From assembly GCA_045106855.1 (NCBI GenBank), contig JBGCFI010000006.1:62001-126000 (forward strand): DNA of 64,000 nucleotides. Reading direction: 5' to 3'. A program made the translations under genes and the position numbers. The stretch comes from Granulosicoccus sp045106855. GTDB lineage: Bacteria > Pseudomonadota > Gammaproteobacteria > Granulosicoccales > Granulosicoccaceae. Shown here piece by piece: positions 44,572 to 53,978 of this stretch (positions within the stretch are counted from its first letter, which is position 1; each line of letters begins with the position of its first letter). A model generated the notes under the pieces. It worked only from the letters and a program-made list of their open reading frames with translations. It had not been told where the DNA came from and searched no databases.

Positions 44572-45486
44572 ATGGATAAATACACAGAAATGTTGGTGTT
44601 CTCTAAAGCTGCCGATATGGGTAGTTTTTCAGCCGCTGCTCGCGAACTTGATCTGACCCCATCAGCGGTCAGCAAGTTGATTACACGCCTGGAAGATCGC
44701 CTTGGTGCGCGACTTTTCCAGCGTACTACCCGAAAATTGAGCATGACCGCAGAGGGCCACGCCTTCAACGACAGATGCGGCTCCATTCTTGACGAAATCA
44801 GACAGGCAGAAGATGCCGTGATGGCCTTGCATGACAGGGTCAGTGGCACACTGCGAGTCACCACAGTATCTGCATTTGCGCGCTTGCAGATGATCAAACT
44901 GATGCCCGAATTCATGGCGCTGTACCCGGAACTCCGGGTAGAACTCGAGTTGAGTGAGCGCGAAGTCGACCTGGTAGGAGAAAGCGTCGATGTGGCCATA
45001 CTCATGAGCGATGGACTTACCGATGAGTCACTGGTAGCCCGGCGTCTGGCGGTGAACAAACGGGTTATCTGTGCATCGCCTGATTATCTGGCCAGATACG
45101 GAACGCCACGCACTCCCGAGGATCTCCTGAATCACAACTGCCTGACACACTCAGCCATTAGCCACTTCAATGACTGGGAGTTTTCCACCGCGGACGGCAT
45201 ACGGGTGCAGCGCGTGAAAGGTAACTTCCACACCAATAGTGCCTCGGCGCTTCATGAAGCAGTCAAAGCAGGTATCGGTATTGCCCGACTGGCAACTTAC
45301 GTTGTACAACCTTCACTCAAATCAGGTGCGGCGGTACCGTTGCTGCAAGAGCACTCTGCGGACTCTTCCACCATTCAGCTGGTGTACCCCCATCGCAGAC
45401 ATCTGAGTAACAAGGTGCGCGTATTTACTGACTTCATGGTGGGTAAATTCACCCCGCTACCACCGTGGGAACAACAAAGCGAGTAG
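44572..45486 (+). CDS. LysR-family transcriptional regulator
   Basis: A 304-residue regulator. The N-terminal winged helix reads MLVFSKAADMGSFSAAARELDLTPSAVSKLITRLEDRLGARLFQRTTRKL, with the helix-turn-helix around residues 18-38. The effector-binding domain follows (SGTLRVTTVSAFARL, LSEREVDLVGESVDVAI, VKAGIGIARLATYVV), of the DsdC/AaeR-like group that often controls efflux or catabolic genes. No catabolic operon is adjacent. The only divergent candidate is the 59-residue frame and, beyond it, the ABC exporter. Confidence 0.94.
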   Translation: MDKYTEMLVFSKAADMGSFSAAARELDLTPSAVSKLITRLEDRLGARLFQRTTRKLSMTAEGHAFNDRCGSILDEIRQAEDAVMALHDRVSGTLRVTTVSAFARLQMIKLMPEFMALYPELRVELELSEREVDLVGESVDVAILMSDGLTDESLVARRLAVNKRVICASPDYLARYGTPRTPEDLLNHNCLTHSAISHFNDWEFSTADGIRVQRVKGNFHTNSASALHEAVKAGIGIARLATYVVQPSLKSGAAVPLLQEHSADSSTIQLVYPHRRHLSNKVRVFTDFMVGKFTPLPPWEQQSE

Positions 45487-45549
45487 TTCAACCTAATCAC
45501 CCGGCCTGAGTCAGGCTTGGGGATTCACTAAAAATTCCTGGTAGCTGAA

Positions 45550-46722
45550 TCAACCGGGCTTCTGCCTTATTAAAAAGCGTTCGAGCGCCCGGAAAAGCCG
45601 CAGTAGCTCATCAACCTGCTGATCGATGGTTACCAGTGCATCGTCCAGATTCTGCGCGGTTGCCTTTCGATCAAGCAATTCACAAAATACCACACCACTT
45701 TCATGTACCTGTCGCAGCGGCTGCTCTATTTCGGTAAATTCCTGGTAAGCCGAAAGCTTTTGCCCAATACCGAAATACCATAACCCCAGTCTCGAACTGG
45801 AAACATCCGGCGACAGCATTGGCTTGGTCAGCGATTCGAGCGCTTTGCCATCACCCAGTCGTCGACAGAAGGCAACATCAATAAGGCTTTTTCTAAAACG
45901 CATCAGATTCAATGATGCCTGATGCACGCGTCCAAGGTGGGAGCCACCAAAATGATGATCCTTGGCGATAAATCCGATGAAATCGGTTAACGACATAGGC
46001 TTGGCAATAAAAAAGCCCTGAGCTTCGTCGCAACCATGTGATATCAGAAAATTGTACGCATCGGCAGTTTCGATACCTTCGGCAACCGATACCATGCCAA
46101 GCTCTCGGGCCATTGATATGGAAGAACGCACTACATCCAGATTCCGTAGCGAAGTGCCCATGCGCTTCACGACTCCCTGATCAAGCTTAAGTGCATCGAA
46201 CGGTAACTGACTCAAGCGATCAATGGAGGAATACCCGGTTCCGAAATCATCCATGAGTATCTTGATGCCGCGCGCTTTCAATCTGACAAGATCATCATAA
46301 ACCTTGTCTACATTACCCATAACAGCGCTCTCTGTTATCTCAACCTGCAAATCTGAGGCTGTAATACGTCCTTCATCCAGCGCCTTACCAATGAGCTGGC
46401 TAATGGCGTTTGAGGCTAGATCGTCCGGTGCCACGTTAATCGATAGCGACAATGCAGGCTGGTGTTCAGGCAGCTTGGAGCTTGCCTCTATCACCTGATC
46501 GAGCAGCTGCAATGTCAGGTCATGTAACATGCCACTGCGTTCTGCCAACGGTAGAAATTCGCTGGGTGATACGATACCGTTTGCGCCATCAGACCAACGA
46601 ACCAGTGCCTCTGCACCGATGATATCTCCGCTCAGCAGACTCACTTTGGGTTGGTAATACAACACCAGCTCATCGTTGAGAATCGCTTTTTGTAGGACCG
46701 CTTCAGTTAGTTCTTCACTCAC
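45550..46722 (-). CDS. EAL-domain c-di-GMP phosphodiesterase-like protein
   Basis: A 390-residue cytoplasmic protein. An N-terminal EAL domain (about 10-250) shows IIGAEALVRW, NVAPDDLASN, QVEITESAV, MDDFGTGYSSIDRL, KLDQGVV and VAEGIET; the glutamate and aspartate ligands appear intact, so hydrolysis of c-di-GMP is likely. The remaining 140 residues, helical with VHQASLNLMRFRKSL, form an unassigned domain. The start is GTG with AGGTG eight bases upstream. It lies just downstream of the DUF349 gene and may be cotranscribed with it (43-base gap). Confidence 0.92.
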   Translation of the reverse strand: MSEELTEAVLQKAILNDELVLYYQPKVSLLSGDIIGAEALVRWSDGANGIVSPSEFLPLAERSGMLHDLTLQLLDQVIEASSKLPEHQPALSLSINVAPDDLASNAISQLIGKALDEGRITASDLQVEITESAVMGNVDKVYDDLVRLKARGIKILMDDFGTGYSSIDRLSQLPFDALKLDQGVVKRMGTSLRNLDVVRSSISMARELGMVSVAEGIETADAYNFLISHGCDEAQGFFIAKPMSLTDFIGFIAKDHHFGGSHLGRVHQASLNLMRFRKSLIDVAFCRRLGDGKALESLTKPMLSPDVSSSRLGLWYFGIGQKLSAYQEFTEIEQPLRQVHESGVVFCELLDRKATAQNLDDALVTIDQQVDELLRLFRALERFLIRQKPG

Positions 46723-46765
46723 AATGACACACCTGCAATGGCGTTCTCAGCAGGCTGATCAGAGG

Positions 46766-49627
46766 CTACCGATGATAGGCCTTCAGAAAACGCGAGTTCA
46801 AAGCGTCCTTGATTGCGCTTTTTACAGGACCTGCGGCTATCCATTCATGCTCAAGTTTTGACAATACCTGTTTGGCGTCATCGATTCCGGCGGATGTCAT
46901 ACCCTGTTGCAGATGTTCCAGCTGGTACTGCATGCGGCGTGCCTTGTCTTCCGCTGGCGTTTCCACCCCGGCTGCAATTTCCATCCGAATAAGTAGATCC
47001 CGGCGCAAAGTCTCATTCGCTGCATAGTCCGGCTGGGTACCTCCCCGGATATGATCCAACGCCTGATCGCGGCGCTTCTTTAACGAGACGTCTAACTCAG
47101 GCTGCACTTTGACATCGCTGGCATCCCAGGCATGTGACACATCGTCAACCAGTGTATCGGCAACAGAGTCAGGGTTTTCAACGGCGAACTCAAGTTGTTC
47201 ACACAATCCTTCCAGACGGCGAGTCTCTTCGTGACTTGCTTGCAACCGACGTTTCGAGGCATTTTCCTGCACTCGCGAGCAAGCATCGACAGCCTGTCGA
47301 AAATCACGCAGCAGGAATTTCTTGTCTCGGTCCGGAAATTCGGCCAGCGCCTGAAACTCAGTGGACAAGCCCTGCACTTCACTTTCGTCCAGCGAGCTAC
47401 CACGCGATAAAGTCTTTAGTCGCTTGATAATGTCTTTGGCACGGAACACGTGCTCAAGACCAGCCCTCTGCTTTTCGCGTTCCACCTTATGCTGATGCTT
47501 GAATATGGTGCCAAGGTGAGTATTAAAGACCTCCCAAAGGGCCTGATCTTCTTTGCGGCGCATGACGCCAACGAGCTTCCAAGCGCTCAACAGACTCTTG
47601 GCCTGATTAGCAGCGTGTTGCGTGATATCCGCTTCGGCTAACGCCTGTGCCTTGGCAACCAGTTCCTGCTTGGCAGCAGCATTTGCATCATATTGCTCTG
47701 CCAGCGCTGTTTCGAACGGCTTCAGTGCGACAGAAAATCTGGCCTCCAGTGCTTTGTCCGGTTTTCGGTCCGGCACACGGTTACGCGACCATTCCCGTTT
47801 AGCATTGTTAACGCGCTTGACGATTGCCTTGTAATCGGGATCACCGTCCAGCACTGAGTGCTCAGCTTCCAGTGCATCACATAACGCCGCCTTGGCATCA
47901 AGCTTTTGCTGACGCTCTTTCTGCTTTTCGTCAAACCATGCTTTACAGGGTTCATAGGCTGTATCGCCCGCGGTCTTGAATCGCGACCAGAGCTCATTGG
48001 ACGCCCGACTGACACCCAGATTTTTCCAGGAACTTTGCAGTTCACGTACCTTTTTAGCCAGCTCCTCTGGAACAAGCTCTTGCGCCGGCAAGGCTTCCAT
48101 TGATTCGCACAAGGCTTCCAGTTTGGGCCTTGCGGCAAAATCCTGCCAATCTGCCATTTCGGAGAGCTGTTTTTCAGCGCGTTCCAGCTTCTCGTTCAAC
48201 GAGACTCGCTCAGCGCTCTCCATGGCATCGATTTTTTTCTTCAGCCGCCTCATCATGCTGTTGGCTGGACCCCATTTTCCTTCCTTGATGATGCCTGACA
48301 ACGCCGCGAACTGCCGATGGGTTGCCTTGATTCTATCGGCGGACTCCTGCTTGGCTTTTCCCAGTCGATCTTCCAGAACACTGGCATGCTCTCTGAGCTG
48401 CGCAACATAGCTGTGTTGCGATATGTCTATGCCTGGCAACACCTTGTCGATGTCTAGCAGGGATGAAACCCTTTTGATACGTTGTTGCAATGCATTGGGC
48501 CGTGCCTTGTGAAGATCGTAGGGCGGATCGAAGAGCACTGCTACAGCCTGTCCATAAGCTAACAACTGCTGGACTGGTTTTGAGGCTGTATCCACATTGC
48601 CGTTATTCGTATCGCTGAGCTCGGTCAGGCAATCACCAAGCTGCTCTATTGTCTTGCCAGACAGTTCAGACATAACTGGCAGTAGAGCTGGATCTTCTAT
48701 GGCTGCAGGTTTCTGCGGCTCTATTACCGGTTCTTTAACCGCTACTTCAGCACTGTCGCCTGCTACAACGGAGATGTCTGATTGATCGCTGCTTGCCACC
48801 GGCGCACTTTCTTTTGCCGCATGTTCCAGGTTATAGGCTTGCAGCTTCTGATCAGCACGCTCGATCGCCTGCGTAAAACGCGTCTCGTGTTCGTCACGAT
48901 CCGCAGCAGCCAGACTTGCCCATTTTTCTCGCAGCGCCTGCAGTTTGCCGGCGTGTTGCGGTGTCCACACACCTTCACTGAGCGACTCAGCGGACTGCAA
49001 CGTCGTATTAATGGCATGACGTTTGGCAATAAGCGCAGCTTCTGCGGCAGCCTCAGCGTCAAGACGCTGCTGAAGCTGTTTGGCAACGACTTTGTCCTTG
49101 GAGCGGACCGCACTCAAGGCAGATCGCAGCGCGTCGTGATGGGTCAGTCTTAATGCCGCTGCCAGACGTGTATCGTGAAATCGGGACTGCTGAACCACCG
49201 TCACCAGCGAAGGCTCATCATCCAGAGCTTTCAAGGCCATATCCCGTTGCTCCACAACAGAGCAATGCACCGCAATGGGCACTGCCAGACGTGCAGCGTG
49301 TGTGCTGAGTAGTGCGCGTACTGCCACGTCACTAACCTGGCCTTCAGTCAGTTTGAACACCAGACGAGTCTCTGCCGCATCACGCAGCTGGTCGCCATCA
49401 TCGGAACTGACATCAAGCAGTTCACGCAGCACGTTCAGCTCATCGATTTTAGCAATTGCCGCAAGGCGCACCGTGAGGTCCGAATCCTCCCTCGCTATGG
49501 AGCATAGTGTGAGCTGTGCTTCCTCGGTTCCAGACTGTACATCGTTGATGTATCCCAGTCGTACCTGCGGATCCTTGTGCTGGTGTGCAGCCGTCTTCAG
49601 AAAATTTTTCACGCCGGGATCATGCAA
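46766..49627 (-). CDS. DUF349 repeat protein
   Basis: A 953-residue helical cytoplasmic protein. The N-terminal 200 residues look like HEAT-type repeats (KDPQVRLGYINDVQSGTEEAQLTLC). The middle and C-terminus carry several DUF349 units (WKNLGVSRASNELWSRFKTAGD, WKLVGVMRRKEDQALWEVFNTHL, WIAAGPVKSAIKDALNSRF). Homologues are widespread in marine proteobacteria without a settled function. The start codon is TTG or a nearby GTG. It precedes the EAL gene on the same strand. Confidence 0.85.
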   Translation of the reverse strand: MHDPGVKNFLKTAAHQHKDPQVRLGYINDVQSGTEEAQLTLCSIAREDSDLTVRLAAIAKIDELNVLRELLDVSSDDGDQLRDAAETRLVFKLTEGQVSDVAVRALLSTHAARLAVPIAVHCSVVEQRDMALKALDDEPSLVTVVQQSRFHDTRLAAALRLTHHDALRSALSAVRSKDKVVAKQLQQRLDAEAAAEAALIAKRHAINTTLQSAESLSEGVWTPQHAGKLQALREKWASLAAADRDEHETRFTQAIERADQKLQAYNLEHAAKESAPVASSDQSDISVVAGDSAEVAVKEPVIEPQKPAAIEDPALLPVMSELSGKTIEQLGDCLTELSDTNNGNVDTASKPVQQLLAYGQAVAVLFDPPYDLHKARPNALQQRIKRVSSLLDIDKVLPGIDISQHSYVAQLREHASVLEDRLGKAKQESADRIKATHRQFAALSGIIKEGKWGPANSMMRRLKKKIDAMESAERVSLNEKLERAEKQLSEMADWQDFAARPKLEALCESMEALPAQELVPEELAKKVRELQSSWKNLGVSRASNELWSRFKTAGDTAYEPCKAWFDEKQKERQQKLDAKAALCDALEAEHSVLDGDPDYKAIVKRVNNAKREWSRNRVPDRKPDKALEARFSVALKPFETALAEQYDANAAAKQELVAKAQALAEADITQHAANQAKSLLSAWKLVGVMRRKEDQALWEVFNTHLGTIFKHQHKVEREKQRAGLEHVFRAKDIIKRLKTLSRGSSLDESEVQGLSTEFQALAEFPDRDKKFLLRDFRQAVDACSRVQENASKRRLQASHEETRRLEGLCEQLEFAVENPDSVADTLVDDVSHAWDASDVKVQPELDVSLKKRRDQALDHIRGGTQPDYAANETLRRDLLIRMEIAAGVETPAEDKARRMQYQLEHLQQGMTSAGIDDAKQVLSKLEHEWIAAGPVKSAIKDALNSRFLKAYHR

Positions 49628-49869
49628 TCACTCGAGAAGCCTGTACGCAGTATAACAACTTGACCATGACGCACTTGCGCTTTCTCTTCCGGGTGCTCGA
49701 TGTCAGCTGTTCGGATCACTCAACAATCACGCTTTGCACATTTTTGAGATGCATCGCGCAGATCGGCCAACCGGGGACGGGCATCCGCCCCACTCACTGA
49801 TCTGGTGGCGCAGGGATACCCGTTAACTGCCGATACCACCCTTTGATTCAATCGACTAATTGTGACGTC

Positions 49870-50805
49870 ATGAGCCTATCCGTGCAGCGAAATATCAGCA
49901 GTCTCTCTACGGAGCCTGAAATTTCACACGTTCTGGCGCAACTGGATCGCGTGTTATTGGGCAAACGGCATCAGACTACCCTGGCACTGGCCTGCCTGCT
50001 GGCTCGTGGACACCTGTTGATCGAAGACGTACCCGGAGTTGGTAAAACCACACTGGCGCATGCCTTGGGAGCCACACTGGGACTGGACTGGAAACGCGTC
50101 CAGTTTACAAGCGATCTGTTACCAGCCGATGTCGTCGGTGTATCGATTTTCAACAGCGACACACAATCATTTGATTTCAAAGCCGGTCCAATATTCACCT
50201 CCATCCTGCTGGCCGATGAAATAAATCGTGCACCACCCAAGGCGCAAAGTGCCTTGCTGGAGGCTATGGAAGAACGTCAGGTTAGTGTGGACGGGGTCAC
50301 ATATCCCTTGAATGATGACTTCTTCGTTATCGCCACACAGAATCCGGGCGATCAGCTCGGGGCTTTCCCACTGCCCGAATCACAGCTTGATCGATTTCTG
50401 GTGGGTATAGAAATCGGTTATCCGGACAGCACGACCGAACGCGAACTGCTGGAGCACGGTGACAGACGGGCAGACGCTGCACAACTGCAGGCACTGTTAT
50501 CTTCACAGACCCTTCGGCAATGGAGCGAACAATCGCAAAAGGGGCATATTGCAACGCCCGTGTTTGACTATATACAGGCACTTATACTTGCGACTCGGAC
50601 AGCAGGTACCGGCCTTAGTCCTCGCGCAGGATTGAGTCTTGTAAGACTCGCCAGAAGCTACGCTTTCATTCAGGGTCGGGATCATGTGTTGCCGGATGAT
50701 ATTCGCGAGGTATTTCCTGCTCTGGCAGGTCATCGAATGACTGGGCGGGTAGGCTCAGGTACTCGTTGCGCACAGGATATGCTGGCTCAGGTGGCTATGC
50801 CCTGA
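49870..50805 (+). CDS. MoxR-family AAA ATPase
   Basis: A 311-residue AAA+ ATPase of the MoxR/RavA group, thought to act as a chaperone that matures partner complexes. Walker A is EDVPGVGKTTLAHAL, Walker B is SILLADEINRAPPKAQSALLEAMEE, sensor 1 lies in FVIATQNPGDQLGAFPLPESQLDRF. ATG 49870 is preferred over the TTG at 49843. It heads a moxR-DUF58-transglutaminase cluster, a well-known arrangement. Confidence 0.95.
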   Translation: MSLSVQRNISSLSTEPEISHVLAQLDRVLLGKRHQTTLALACLLARGHLLIEDVPGVGKTTLAHALGATLGLDWKRVQFTSDLLPADVVGVSIFNSDTQSFDFKAGPIFTSILLADEINRAPPKAQSALLEAMEERQVSVDGVTYPLNDDFFVIATQNPGDQLGAFPLPESQLDRFLVGIEIGYPDSTTERELLEHGDRRADAAQLQALLSSQTLRQWSEQSQKGHIATPVFDYIQALILATRTAGTGLSPRAGLSLVRLARSYAFIQGRDHVLPDDIREVFPALAGHRMTGRVGSGTRCAQDMLAQVAMP

Positions 50806-50843
50806 GCAGCTGTCTCGATGCGACAAGCTCACGTCTACGCTTC

Positions 50844-51824
50844 ATGAACCCGCACTTGCCAGGACTTAAACAGAGCGCGTTATGGCAACGTCTGTTTCGC
50901 TCGCGCGCGGAAGATACCTTGCCACACACGGTTGCTCATCAACGCGTCTACATCCTGCCCAGTAAACGCGGGTGTGCATTCCTCATTGCCCTACTACTGA
51001 TGCTTGTAGCATCGATAAACTATTCCTTGTCGCTGGGTTATGCCTTGTGTTTTCTACTCACCGGCCTGTTCTGCGCAACGTTGCTGCACACCTACCGCAA
51101 TCTGGCAGGTCTGAGTGTCAGCACCATCAATAGTCACGATGCGTTTGCCGGTGAAAACGTGATATTCAACGTCAGGTTACGCAACTCGCTGGCGCGTACA
51201 CGTCATGGCATCCGCGTGACAGCCGGCAACGGTGTCGCTCGGGTCAGAATTCCACCTAACGGCCATGTCGACGCCAATATCGCGATAAAAACGACATCAC
51301 GCGGCATCTGCCTGCTGGGCAGACTTACCCTGCAAAGTGACTGGCCACTAGGCTTGTGGACATGCTGGAGCTATTTACACGTTGCAAGCAAAGCGCTTGT
51401 TTATCCTGAACCTGAATTGGCCGCGCCCCCTCTACCTATGGTATCTGGCCATGATGAGGGCATGCCGACAAACAGCCCAACTGCCGGCGATGTATCTGGC
51501 TTGCGTGATTATCAACCCGGTGATTCGATCGGCTCGATTGCCTGGAAGAGTGCCGCCAGGGGGCTGGGTTTGAAGTCACGCACCTTTGATGACGAACCCA
51601 GCCATGCAGCAACCATTCTCGATCTGAGACAGGCGACTAACTCCGGCCTGGAGGCGCAATTGTCGCGCCTGTGTGCGTGGGTGTTGCAGGCCGAACAGAC
51701 TCAGACTGAGTACGCATTCGAACTGCCTGAATTTTCACTGGGCAAGAGTCACGGTAAAGAACAGAAAGCACAGGCACTACGTGCACTTGCGTTATTTGGC
51801 GCTTCATCGGATGTGGTTGCATGA
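50844..51824 (+). CDS. DUF58 membrane protein
   Basis: A 326-residue inner-membrane protein with two helices near residues 40-80 (GCAFLIALLLMLVASINYSLSLGYALCFLLTGLF). A beta-rich region and the DUF58 signature GDVSGLRDYQPGDSIGSIAWKSAARG follow, ending in a von Willebrand-like part lacking an obvious MIDAS. ATG 50844 is chosen because it clears the moxR stop and matches the usual N-terminus. The TGA overlaps the next gene's ATG (ATGA), so the two are coupled. Confidence 0.92.
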   Translation: MNPHLPGLKQSALWQRLFRSRAEDTLPHTVAHQRVYILPSKRGCAFLIALLLMLVASINYSLSLGYALCFLLTGLFCATLLHTYRNLAGLSVSTINSHDAFAGENVIFNVRLRNSLARTRHGIRVTAGNGVARVRIPPNGHVDANIAIKTTSRGICLLGRLTLQSDWPLGLWTCWSYLHVASKALVYPEPELAAPPLPMVSGHDEGMPTNSPTAGDVSGLRDYQPGDSIGSIAWKSAARGLGLKSRTFDDEPSHAATILDLRQATNSGLEAQLSRLCAWVLQAEQTQTEYAFELPEFSLGKSHGKEQKAQALRALALFGASSDVVA

Positions 51825-53917
51825 CGACAGTGTCCATGCCAGGCAAACTTGTGGGAACGGAAAGGTCATGGCGACGAATACTGCCCAGTATTGGTAGCAC
51901 CCACACTGATGGCATGCCTGCACGAACACTTTATGCCCTATCCGCCTTGCTCGTGATGGTTAAGGTTCCACATTTACCTAACCTGCCATTGTGGGTCAGC
52001 GCGGCTGGCATCCTGCTTGTCCTGGGCAGACTCTCTCTTCTCAAGCACCCATCGCAGAAACTGCTTCAAGCTGTTCTGTCACCTCTGAGCGTCACTTTAC
52101 TGGCCGCAGGTAGCGCTTTTCTTATCAAATGGCACTACGGCTACTTCGTTGGTCGAGACCCTTGCGTGGCGTTTCTGTTTATCCTCGTGGCCGCCAAGTT
52201 CGCCGAGGTAAGACGTTCCAGCGATGCCACATTACTTTTGTGTCTTTGCTCTTTTTTGTTACTGACCCAATACTTTTATTCTCAGTCCATTATCTCAGCG
52301 GTACTGACACTACCTGCCACCTTTGCACTTGCCTATAGCCTTTCGGTTTTGCGTGATGCTGACAACCCTGAGAGCTTCTCCAGTCAGATAAAACTGATCG
52401 GTGTGCTTCTGCTGCAAGGCCTGCCAATTGCCGCCCTGTTGTTTATCGTTTTTCCCCGTATGCCAGGGCCGATGTGGTCGCTGCCCGAAGATGCCATTGC
52501 TACCACCGGTCTATCCGACTCCATGTCACCCGGCTCGATCGGAGAGCTTTCCCAATCTGACGCGGTAGCATTTCGCGTCGAGTTTGAAGGTGATGCTCCG
52601 TCCACCGATCAACTCTATTGGCGCGGACCTGTGCTCACAGATTTTGATGGACGAAACTGGAGCGTCAGCCAGACAAGGTATCCGGCAAGGCTTCGCTATA
52701 CCGGACCGCCTGGCAAGGTTCTGAATTACGTGGTTACACTTCAACCTCATCGCCAACGCTGGCTGTTTGCATTGGATGCCGCGGCCTCGCTGCCCGGTTC
52801 CTACAACGCGGCACAAAAAACCGATACTCGGTTCAGCCGATCGATCGGCCAGAAGTTCGACGACGGACAAATTCTTGCCGACGATACAGTATCGCAAACA
52901 CTGCGTTATCGCCAAAGCTCGGTGCTAAGCAGCACGCTCCCCACTACCAGCAAACCACGCAAAGACACGCTTTACCTGCCTGGCCAGAACATGCGCACTA
53001 TACGTTTCGCACAGCAGCTGCGTTCCGAGCATCGAAGCGACAGCGCTTATGCCGATGCCATCATGCGACACTTCAATGAGAAACCTTTTCGCTATACGCT
53101 GCAACCACAACTTCTTGGTCATGCACCAGTTGATGAATTTCTGTTTGATACGCGCGAAGGCTTTTGCGAGCACTATGCGGCGGCGTTCGTTGTCATGATG
53201 CGTGCCGCCGGTGTGCCCTCACGCGTCGTCACGGGTTATCAAGGCGGCGAGATGAACGAGGATTACATGATCGTGCGTCAGTCCAGCGCACATGCATGGA
53301 CAGAGGCGTATATCGAAGGTGCCTGGCGACGGTATGACCCAACAAGCGCAGTCTCACCATCACGTATTGACAGCGGTCTTGCAGCGGCTTTACCTGATGA
53401 AGCCTCGGTGCCACGACTCGCCAGGCAGACACCAGGCTTTGTTCGAAATATGCAATTGCGTTGGGATGCCATTAATCACAACTGGCAACGACTTGTTATA
53501 GATTTCGATAACGATTCACAAGCCAGTCTCTGGGAACGGCTAGGTCTGGGTACCCTGGCCTTATGGCAAATTGTTCTGGTGGTTATTGTTCTAGCGGGTG
53601 TATGGAGTGCAATCCTGTTGCGCATGCCACGCAGCAGCTATCGCTCTATCAGCGTACAGGAGCGTTACTGGCAACAGTTAAGCCGGTTGCTACAAGCACG
53701 TATGAAAACCCGCCGGCACAACGAAACACCTGGCGAATTTCTGCAGCGGGCGGCATCGCAGTGGCCATCACAACGATCACGGTTTCAGCGGTTGGATGCG
53801 CAGTTCTCCTCGCTGCGCTTTACCCGGCTTGACGATGCCAAACAGGTTGCGCTTGTGCGTCAGATAAAAAAGGATATTCTGTACCTGCAGCTGACGTTGC
53901 CGCTGCATCGTGCCTGA
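51821..53917 (+). CDS. TgpA-like transglutaminase membrane protein
   Basis: A 698-residue protein with five to six N-terminal membrane helices (about 30-220). A periplasmic transglutaminase-like domain follows, and a final helix near 585-605 precedes a C-terminal DUF4129-like tail. The catalytic triad is visible: Cys in TREGFCEHYAAAFVVMMRAAGVPSRVV, His in SSAHAWTEAYIEG and Asp in WRRYDPTSAV. It is the last gene of the MoxR cluster. Pseudomonas TgpA is essential; the substrate remains unclear for the family. Confidence 0.94.
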   Translation: MTTVSMPGKLVGTERSWRRILPSIGSTHTDGMPARTLYALSALLVMVKVPHLPNLPLWVSAAGILLVLGRLSLLKHPSQKLLQAVLSPLSVTLLAAGSAFLIKWHYGYFVGRDPCVAFLFILVAAKFAEVRRSSDATLLLCLCSFLLLTQYFYSQSIISAVLTLPATFALAYSLSVLRDADNPESFSSQIKLIGVLLLQGLPIAALLFIVFPRMPGPMWSLPEDAIATTGLSDSMSPGSIGELSQSDAVAFRVEFEGDAPSTDQLYWRGPVLTDFDGRNWSVSQTRYPARLRYTGPPGKVLNYVVTLQPHRQRWLFALDAAASLPGSYNAAQKTDTRFSRSIGQKFDDGQILADDTVSQTLRYRQSSVLSSTLPTTSKPRKDTLYLPGQNMRTIRFAQQLRSEHRSDSAYADAIMRHFNEKPFRYTLQPQLLGHAPVDEFLFDTREGFCEHYAAAFVVMMRAAGVPSRVVTGYQGGEMNEDYMIVRQSSAHAWTEAYIEGAWRRYDPTSAVSPSRIDSGLAAALPDEASVPRLARQTPGFVRNMQLRWDAINHNWQRLVIDFDNDSQASLWERLGLGTLALWQIVLVVIVLAGVWSAILLRMPRSSYRSISVQERYWQQLSRLLQARMKTRRHNETPGEFLQRAASQWPSQRSRFQRLDAQFSSLRFTRLDDAKQVALVRQIKKDILYLQLTLPLHRA

Positions 53918-53978
53918 CATCTCTTGTAACCCTGAGAATAGAAACACGCATCGTCAATAGCCAGTGTCTTGCACTACT